In this document: in pieces, positions 15,042-19,668 of the stretch
How positions within the stretch are numbered: position 1 is the stretch's first letter
Layout of the letters: the number at the start of each line of letters is the position of its first letter
Assembly: GCA_026002305.1 (NCBI GenBank)
Contig: BOBI01000028.1
Span: 1 to 19,668, forward strand
Source: Spirochaetia bacterium
GTDB lineage: Bacteria; Spirochaetota; Spirochaetia; Treponematales; Breznakiellaceae
DNA: 19,668 bases
Direction of reading: 5' to 3'
Notes under the pieces: generated by a model
What the model was told of the DNA's origin: nothing
Databases searched by the model: none
What the model saw: the letters and a program-made list of their open reading frames with translations, nothing else
Position numbers and translations under genes: made by a program

Positions 15042-15548
15042 ATGAGAAAACTATTGGTTTTATCGCTTGTATTTATTATAAGCGACAACGTAATGGCACA
15101 AGATGTTGTCTGGAAAACAGTTCCGGCAAACCCCTCGCAATATAAAGCCATAACAAAAGATGAATTATGGAAATTATTCGATGACAATAAACTTGTTAGT
15201 GGGCAAAAATTTAAAATAGTTTTTGATACTAACGGTTATTTGACGGAGACGCAAACTATTCTTGCTTTATTGGCTGATTTATCTGTTGCAAGTTCAGATG
15301 CTAAGCCGTCTTCAAAAGATTTATATTACGAGAGTTTGCCTGAAATAAAAACTTCATCTACCGATTTATTCCTCGCTGCTTCAGGTACTTCAAAAAAACA
15401 TTTATACTATGAAGGTTTGCCTAAAATAATAACTACAAAGAAATATGAAGTCCTGTTTTCACGAGGGGTTAGTATAGAGAAGAGGAGAAATGGAAATATG
15501 ATAATTGAAATCCCAATAATTCACATTGATGGCTACAGGATATTATGA
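15042..15548 (+). CDS. Exported protein with duplicated LYYExLPxI segment, unknown function
   Basis: 168 residues, ATG with GGAGG seven or so bases upstream. Residues 1-19 (MRKLLVLSLVFIISDNVMA) form a signal peptide with a likely SPase I cut after VMA. The mature part contains a duplicated motif: SKDLYYESLPEIKTSS (91-106) and KKHLYYEGLPKIITTK (118-133), 27 residues apart, also recognisable at DNA level (15309-15358 and 15387-15437). Around it are Ser/Thr/Ala-rich linkers. The end (137-168) looks beta-rich. No Cys is present. It follows the radical SAM gene by 22 bases and is probably co-transcribed; it could be that enzyme's substrate or an effector in the same process. I do not recognise the family. 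Confidence 0.75.
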   Translation: MRKLLVLSLVFIISDNVMAQDVVWKTVPANPSQYKAITKDELWKLFDDNKLVSGQKFKIVFDTNGYLTETQTILALLADLSVASSDAKPSSKDLYYESLPEIKTSSTDLFLAASGTSKKHLYYEGLPKIITTKKYEVLFSRGVSIEKRRNGNMIIEIPIIHIDGYRIL

Positions 15549-15550
15549 AC

Positions 15551-15595
15551 TACCGCGCGGCGAGCCACGCGGTATCAGCTTTTTTTAAAAAAGCT
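15551..15595 (+). terminator. Terminator of the radical SAM operon
   Basis: TACCGCG (15551-15557) pairs with CGCGGTA (15568-15574) and is followed by TCAGC and seven T. The T-run is itself the left half of a perfect 9-bp inverted repeat (AGCTTTTTT at 15577-15585 and AAAAAAGCT at 15587-15595), which would also work for minus-strand transcription. It begins 3 bases after the stop of the exported protein. Confidence 0.75.
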
Positions 15596-15622
15596 GTCGT
15601 TGTATAGGAAATGATTGTACGT

Positions 15623-15679
15623 GTGTTTTGGTTTAACGCCGAAGAGCGCAGCAAGCTGCGCGGTATTAAACCAAAACAC
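15623..15679. repeat. Long perfect-arm stem-loop
   Basis: GTGTTTTGGTTTAA (15623-15636) pairs with TTAAACCAAAACAC (15666-15679), 14 of 14. In the interior GCGCAGC (15646-15652), a 2-nt loop AA and GCTGCGC (15655-15661) form a second 7-bp hairpin; GCC/GGT may extend the outer stem. No T-run follows on either strand, so it is not a plain terminator. Confidence 0.75.
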
Positions 15680-16078
15680 GGACAATAAAAAAGAGGAGGG
15701 TTGGAATATACCAGCAATTTTACCTTTGTCCGGTATCATTAGCCCGTGAACCAAAAACACTAAGAGAGCCAAAATACGGTGTATCCCGCAAGCATGATTT
15801 TCACCATCGGCACGATTTTCAATGCCGACTACCCGCTTGTAACGATATTCTATTTGTTTTGTCTTTTCTTTTTGCCTGACGGTACCTGGCGCGGACCTCC
15901 TGTGCCGGCGCCTTTTTTTCACTCGTTTTTAACCCCTCCTTGACCTCCCGCTTACGGGTAGAATAGTCTTATTTGTTTTGGGTTACTTTTTCAAAACGAG
16001 GCCCTGCGAAGCCTTGAAATCTTAATGACAGAAAGCTATAATCTTCTTTACATCATTGGAATCAACATAAATTCTTTG

Positions 16079-16101
16079 TTTTGTGGATAACTTGTGGATA
16101 A
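16079..16101 (+). other. Paired DnaA boxes (left oriC copy)
   Basis: Two perfect TGTGGATAA boxes (16082-16090 and 16093-16101) in the same direction with two bases between them, so both lie on nearly the same helix face. Part of the origin upstream of dnaA. Confidence 0.85.
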
Positions 16102-16269
16102 TTTCTTGTTTTCCCTTGATTAAATCAAAATTTCTAAAGAATTTGTGTTTAATTTAAAAAGTTGTAATTTTTTATTATTGTAACTTGTTATATTATATAC
16201 ACTTACAATAATTATTGCTGATTTTTTACAGTTTTTACAATGATTGTTTTTTTAGTTTTTATGTTTGCT

Positions 16270-16292
16270 TTTTGTGGATAACTTGTGGAATT
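16270..16292 (+). other. Paired DnaA boxes (right oriC copy, second box degenerate)
   Basis: TGTGGATAA (16273-16281) followed after two bases by TGTGGAATT (16284-16292), which has lost the last three bases of the consensus. The 20 bases 16270-16289 are identical to 16079-16098, 191 bases away. Confidence 0.75.
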
Positions 16293-16312
16293 CTTTATAA
16301 GAAAGGGTAAAA

Positions 16313-17698
16313 ATGACCAAGCAGACTGATTTTAAAGCCATTTGGGCATCAGCTTTAGACCGAATCAAGATTGATATTGGCGATGAAATGTTCAATTTAT
16401 GGTTTAACCTAACTTTTCTCAAAAATGATGGCAAAGAAGTCAAAATTCTTGCCCCTTCCTCTTATGTCCGCGATCAATTGAAGATTCGCTACCCGGGTAT
16501 TATCGAAACAAAGCTTCAAGAATTAACGGGAAATAGCTTTACACTTGATATTGTAGTAAACGAAGAACACACCGAAAAAAAAGCCGGTACGCCGCCGGTA
16601 TTACAGACTGTTACACCGTCTGTAATACCCGGCAAACAGCATAAAGAGCCAAAATCGCGGCATCCTCAGCTAAAAGAAGATAATACATTCGATACCTTCA
16701 TTGTCGGGGATAATAATAGTCATGCCTCAGGCGCGGCTCAGGCAATTGCAAGAAATCTGGGAAAAGCTTACAACCCACTATTAATATACGGGGGTGTAGG
16801 TCTTGGAAAAACACATCTTATGCAGTCCATAGGTAATTATGTTTATCGAACTTATAATAACAATAATATAATTTTTGTTACGGCAGAAAATTTCACAAAC
16901 GAATTTATTGAATCCATAAATGATAAAAAATCAGCCGCTGCATTCCGAAACAAATACCGCCATGTTGATCTTTTAATGATAGACGATATTCACTCATTTA
17001 CTAAAAACGCCAATTCCACACTTGATGAGCTTTTTAACACTTATGAACAGTTACACCGGGACAGAAAGCAAATTGTTTTTACCTGTGATAGACCTGTTTC
17101 CGAATTAAAAAATCTTAATGAACGCTTAAAAAGCCGTTTTGACAGTGGTTTAAATGTAGATCTTCAACCTCCGGATTTTGAAACACGCTGCGCGATATTA
17201 AAATCAAAAATTAAAACAAAAGGCGTATTCATTCCAGAAGATGTTATCACATTTGTTTGTAAGAATATTTCCTCTAACGTTCGTGATTTAGAAAAAGCTC
17301 TTAATAAACTTGCGTTTTATACACAACTTGAAGCTACGGAGCTTACAGTTGAAATAGCAAAACAGCAGTTAAAAGATAATTTTTCTCCAATACAATCAAA
17401 TATTTCTATTGAATCTATTATAAGTATTGTAGCAGATTATTTTTCTTTATCAATGAATGACCTTCGCGGTAAAAAAAAGACCCAAAATATCGTTCGCCCG
17501 CGGCATCTAGCAATGTATCTGGCCCGTGATCTTACCGAACATTCAACAACGGAAATTGGCCAGGCTTTTGGCGGCAGAGATCATACCACAGTTATTAGCG
17601 CCATTGAGAAAATCGAAAAAAAAATAAAATCCGAGCCTTCAGAGGAACATTTATTAGAGGGTTTAAAAAGACTATCAAAGGAGTATAATGTTAAATAA
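16313..17698 (+). CDS. dnaA: Chromosomal replication initiator DnaA
   Basis: 461 residues. Domain I is about 1-82 and the linker 83-120. The AAA+ domain has Walker A GGVGLGKTH (160-168), Walker B LLMIDDIHSF (220-229) and the arginine-finger region NERLKSRFDSGL. Domain IV ends with the DNA-binding signature: RGKKKTQNIVRPRHLAMYLARDL followed by GGRDHTTVISAI. It binds the TGTGGATAA boxes and opens the origin. Sensor I reads TCDRP rather than the common SSDRP, and Walker B has His-Ser where Gln-Phe is usual; neither touches a catalytic residue. AGAAAGGG lies about 5 bases before the ATG. Start of dnaA-dnaN-recF. Confidence 0.98.
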   Translation: MTKQTDFKAIWASALDRIKIDIGDEMFNLWFNLTFLKNDGKEVKILAPSSYVRDQLKIRYPGIIETKLQELTGNSFTLDIVVNEEHTEKKAGTPPVLQTVTPSVIPGKQHKEPKSRHPQLKEDNTFDTFIVGDNNSHASGAAQAIARNLGKAYNPLLIYGGVGLGKTHLMQSIGNYVYRTYNNNNIIFVTAENFTNEFIESINDKKSAAAFRNKYRHVDLLMIDDIHSFTKNANSTLDELFNTYEQLHRDRKQIVFTCDRPVSELKNLNERLKSRFDSGLNVDLQPPDFETRCAILKSKIKTKGVFIPEDVITFVCKNISSNVRDLEKALNKLAFYTQLEATELTVEIAKQQLKDNFSPIQSNISIESIISIVADYFSLSMNDLRGKKKTQNIVRPRHLAMYLARDLTEHSTTEIGQAFGGRDHTTVISAIEKIEKKIKSEPSEEHLLEGLKRLSKEYNVK

Positions 17699-17889
17699 TT
17701 GTTATTAATCTGTTGATAATTTGGGTAAAATACCAAATAGAAAGAATTTGTGTATAAAACCTGATTTCTTTCCAACAACTTATCAATAACTTATTTATAT
17801 ATATAACAATAACTTATGGCACTTTTTAACAAAAAATGCATACTACTAGTACTACTACTAAATTTATATATAGTTTATAGGAGAAACCA
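17699..17889. other. dnaA-dnaN spacer: likely oriC unwinding region
   Basis: 191 AT-rich bases with near-consensus DnaA boxes: TGTTGATAA (17711-17719, one mismatch), TGTGTATAA (17749-17757, one mismatch) and reversed TTATCAATA (17780-17788, two mismatches). They are followed by ATATATAT-type sequence, a DnaA-trio-like tract (17841-17860) and more A/T up to the dnaN ribosome binding site AGGAGA. Confidence 0.65.
17841..17860 (-). other. DnaA-trio-like tract
   Basis: Five CTA triplets and one GTA in phase on the plus strand (17843-17860), that is TAG repeats on the minus strand, matching the 3'-(G/A)A(T/A)-5' trio pattern that DnaA follows when it unwinds single-stranded origin DNA in Bacillus subtilis. 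It is directly followed by AAATTTATATATAG. Confidence 0.55.
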
Positions 17890-18993
17890 ATGAAATTTGT
17901 GTGTAACAAGAATAATCTCTTAAAAGAGTTCGGAATCGCGCAGGAAATCGTTTTAACCAAAAATGCTCTATCTATATTATCCAATATATATTTAGAGACC
18001 TCTGATAACTTTTTGATTATAAAATCCACGGATGTAAAAATTAATTTTGTTACAAAAGTTCCGGTGAATGTAATCGAAGAAGGTAAACTGACGATTAAAG
18101 GTGATATTCTACTCGGAATTTTAAATTCTATACCGGACGGTGAAATAGAATTTTTTAGCTCCGATACAAATATGGTTGTAAAGCCTGCGTTTAAAAAGAC
18201 AGAGTTTAAAATAAAATCAACTTCGACCGATCAATATCCGCAGTTTCCATCTTCCGATAATGCATATTTCTTTGAATTACCTGTTAAGGATTTTAAAGAG
18301 ATGATAACCCAAACTATATTTTCAGTATCTGATGATGAATCGCGTATTTTTATGAACGGAATATTCTTTGAAAAATCCGATAATATTTTACGCATGGTCT
18401 CCACAGATGGCAGACGGTTAGCATATTCACAAAAAGTTGTCGATGATTCAATTAAAGAAATTAATAGCATAATAATTCCTGAAAAAATACTAAACGTTTT
18501 CTTAAAGAGGGCCGGCGAAGAAGGTAATGTATCAATAGGATTAACCGACAAAAATATATTTATAAATTTCGGATCATACGGTCTTTCTTCTGTTTTGATT
18601 GATGGGCAATTTCCAAATTATAAAAAAGTTATCCCAGAAGATCAAAAATACACATTTACCCTAAAAAGAAAAGATATGTTAGATGCTCTAAAACGAGTTG
18701 CTTTGATGGTTGAAAAAAATTCAAAGCGGGCTTATTTTCATTTAACACAGGATAAACTGGTATTATACACCGAAGAAAATGAATTAGGCGCACTCAATGA
18801 AGAAATGGATTGTACTTATGGCGGAGAAGAAATAACATTTGCATTAAATTTTCATTTTGTAGAAGATCCGTTAAAAATTATGGATAAGGATGATGTTGCA
18901 ATTCAATTTAAAGAACCTAATAAAGCCATAACAATTAAAACATTTCCTGATAGTGATTACTTCTTTGTTGTCATGCCAATGCAAATAGATTAA
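17890..18993 (+). CDS. dnaN: DNA polymerase III sliding clamp (beta subunit)
   Basis: 367 residues, the normal length for the three-domain clamp. The N-terminus MKFVCNKNNLLKEFGIAQEIV is the first clamp helix. Later marks are the middle segment MVSTDGRRLAYSQ (about 174-186) and the C-terminal GGEEITFALNFHFVEDPLKIM region ending VVMPMQID, the usual P-M-x-I/L end. The clamp encircles DNA and tethers polymerase III. AGGAGA precedes the ATG by six bases. The stop TAA is immediately followed by the recF ATG, so the two are translationally linked. It is more A/T-rich than the purine genes, like its neighbours dnaA and recF. Confidence 0.97.
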   Translation: MKFVCNKNNLLKEFGIAQEIVLTKNALSILSNIYLETSDNFLIIKSTDVKINFVTKVPVNVIEEGKLTIKGDILLGILNSIPDGEIEFFSSDTNMVVKPAFKKTEFKIKSTSTDQYPQFPSSDNAYFFELPVKDFKEMITQTIFSVSDDESRIFMNGIFFEKSDNILRMVSTDGRRLAYSQKVVDDSIKEINSIIIPEKILNVFLKRAGEEGNVSIGLTDKNIFINFGSYGLSSVLIDGQFPNYKKVIPEDQKYTFTLKRKDMLDALKRVALMVEKNSKRAYFHLTQDKLVLYTEENELGALNEEMDCTYGGEEITFALNFHFVEDPLKIMDKDDVAIQFKEPNKAITIKTFPDSDYFFVVMPMQID

Positions 18994-19668
18994 ATGTTGC
19001 TCTCAACTATTAGAACAGTAAATTTTAGAAATTTAATTGATGGTGAGACAAATCTGTTAGCTAAAGATGTTTTTTTGGTTGGTAAAAACGGACAAGGAAA
19101 AAGTAACTTTCTTGAATCCATTTATTTTTGTTCTTATGCCTCATCTTTTCGCGGTTCAAAAGACACGGAATTAGTCTGCAAAACAAAAAAAAATTGTTCT
19201 GTTATTTTAAATACTAAAAAAAATATAGAAAGCATTATAAATATAAAAGTTGAAAACAGCAAAAAAACAATAGCAATAGACGATAAAAAATTAGTTGATA
19301 GAAAAACATTATTATCAATAATTTCTTGTATTGTATTTTGTCCGGAAGATATTGAATTTATAAACGGAACACCAGAAAAACGAAGATGGTTTTTTGATCA
19401 AAATATTTGTATTCATGACGATATGTATCTTGATTGTCTGCAAAAATATAGAAAAATATTAAAAACAAGAAACTTAATTTTAAAAGAAATAAAAGAAGGT
19501 AAAAATAAAAAAACCGATATATTAGAAATACTTGATCCTCAAATGGTAGAATATGGCATTAAATTAAGTAAAAAACGTAAGGACGAAATATTAAGTTTTT
19601 CGTCAGTATTTGAATATTATTATAAAGAAGTTGCGGATATAAGCGGAATAAACATATTATACCAACCA
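18994..19668 (+). CDS. recF: RecF recombination protein, N-terminal part (3' end outside window)
   Basis: The frame opens at the ATG right after the dnaN stop and stays open to the window end, giving 225 residues of about 350-370 expected. Residues 1-20 (MLLSTIRTVNFRNLIDGETN) are the typical RecF start. Walker A is GKNGQGKS (30-37). VFCPEDIEFINGTPEKRRWFFDQNI matches the family's conserved 'vF.PeDl.LvkGsP..RR.flD..i' segment. RecF, an SMC-like ATPase, helps load RecA at gaps through RecO/RecR. No separate ribosome binding site is seen beyond the end of dnaN, so coupling to dnaN is expected. The sequence is very A/T-rich with many Lys AAA codons. Confidence 0.95.
   Translation, partial: MLLSTIRTVNFRNLIDGETNLLAKDVFLVGKNGQGKSNFLESIYFCSYASSFRGSKDTELVCKTKKNCSVILNTKKNIESIINIKVENSKKTIAIDDKKLVDRKTLLSIISCIVFCPEDIEFINGTPEKRRWFFDQNICIHDDMYLDCLQKYRKILKTRNLILKEIKEGKNKKTDILEILDPQMVEYGIKLSKKRKDEILSFSSVFEYYYKEVADISGINILYQP

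Larger units (their letters stand above)
15549..16078. other. Long intergenic stretch left of the origin boxes
   Basis: After the terminator (15551-15595) and the long hairpin (15623-15679) there is no gene I trust. A 115-codon minus-strand frame (15575-15922, GTG start, AGGAGGGG ten bases upstream) runs across both hairpins, and its N-terminus (KKRRRHRRS) is low-complexity; a 49-codon plus-strand frame (15794-15943) lies antisense to it with no ribosome binding site. I see neither rpmH nor rnpA, which often precede dnaA. From about 16000 the sequence turns AT-rich, marking the origin. Confidence 0.5.
16079..16312. other. oriC, upstream half
   Basis: About 230 bases between two pairs of DnaA boxes, including very AT-rich tracts (about 16110-16265), directly before dnaA. 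The boxes next to dnaA are also placed to let DnaA repress its own gene. A clear dnaA promoter could not be picked out of the AT-rich sequence. Confidence 0.75.

Noticed and set aside
15870..15900. Possible third copy of the GGTGCCTGGCACC-like motif
   Set aside because: Only the GGTACCTGGCGC core is similar; the flanks do not match the 23-nt repeats.
15575..15922. Minus-strand frame of 115 codons with GTG start and an AGGAGGGG
   Set aside because: It runs through a 14-bp perfect stem-loop and into a terminator, has a low-complexity basic start, and resembles no family. It could be real, but I do not list it as a gene.
15794..15943. 49-residue hydrophobic plus-strand peptide
   Set aside because: No ribosome binding site and fully antisense to another open frame.
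16272..16301. dnaA promoter with -35 over the DnaA box and TATAAG as -10
   Set aside because: The start point would fall at the ribosome binding site, only a few bases from the ATG, so it cannot be the main dnaA promoter.
1..19668. tRNA or rRNA genes, CRISPR arrays, complete insertion sequences
   Set aside because: No T-loop or cloverleaf pattern, no regularly spaced repeats, and no transposase motif could be found by eye on either strand.

Overview
The window ends in a bacterial chromosomal replication origin (dnaA-dnaN-recF, 16.3-19.7 kb) and extends about 16 kb to its left. Core proteins look bacterial, and the dnaA-dnaN-recF order, the Fe-S type PurF and the mixed set of TTG starts fit a spirochaete, most likely Treponema-like. 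That placement is my inference from gene content and style; no rRNA or taxonomic marker is present to prove it.

Layout. (1) 1-480: 3' end of a family 2 glycosyltransferase. (2) 514-1985, minus strand: asd (aspartate-semialdehyde dehydrogenase) followed by a small Lys/Ala-tailed protein and a strong intrinsic terminator. (3) 2104-4768, plus strand: purE-purC-purF, a purine operon whose promoter places the transcript start at the purE ATG, so purE may be leaderless. (4) 10612-4779, minus strand: a three-gene unit of a DUF2156 protein, a YmdB-type phosphodiesterase and a 1380-residue membrane transglutaminase fused to TPR repeats. The first two overlap by TTGA and all three can start with TTG. 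(5) 10.7-12.0 kb: a small mobile-looking island with a shortened XRE regulator and a DinJ/YafQ toxin-antitoxin pair, bracketed by two near-identical 23-nt repeats. (6) 12.3-15.6 kb: an accessory cassette of a TetR-like protein with an unusual beta-rich C-terminus, an XRE regulator with a long coiled coil, and, divergent from it, a radical SAM/SPASM enzyme in an operon with an exported protein carrying a duplicated LYYExLPxI segment. (7) 15.55-16.3 kb: terminator, long hairpin, then the left part of oriC with paired DnaA boxes. (8) dnaA, an AT-rich dnaA-dnaN spacer carrying a DnaA-trio-like tract, dnaN, and the start of recF.

How it fits together. The asd and DUF2156-ymdB-transglutaminase units point away from oriC on the leading strand, while the pur operon is on the lagging strand. 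The housekeeping blocks flank an accessory zone (about 10.7-15.7 kb) next to the origin. The part most likely to be undescribed is the radical SAM/exported-protein cassette with its divergent regulator. The dnaA-flanking sequences suggest a bipartite origin like that of Bacillus subtilis, with boxes upstream of dnaA and a presumed unwinding site between dnaA and dnaN.
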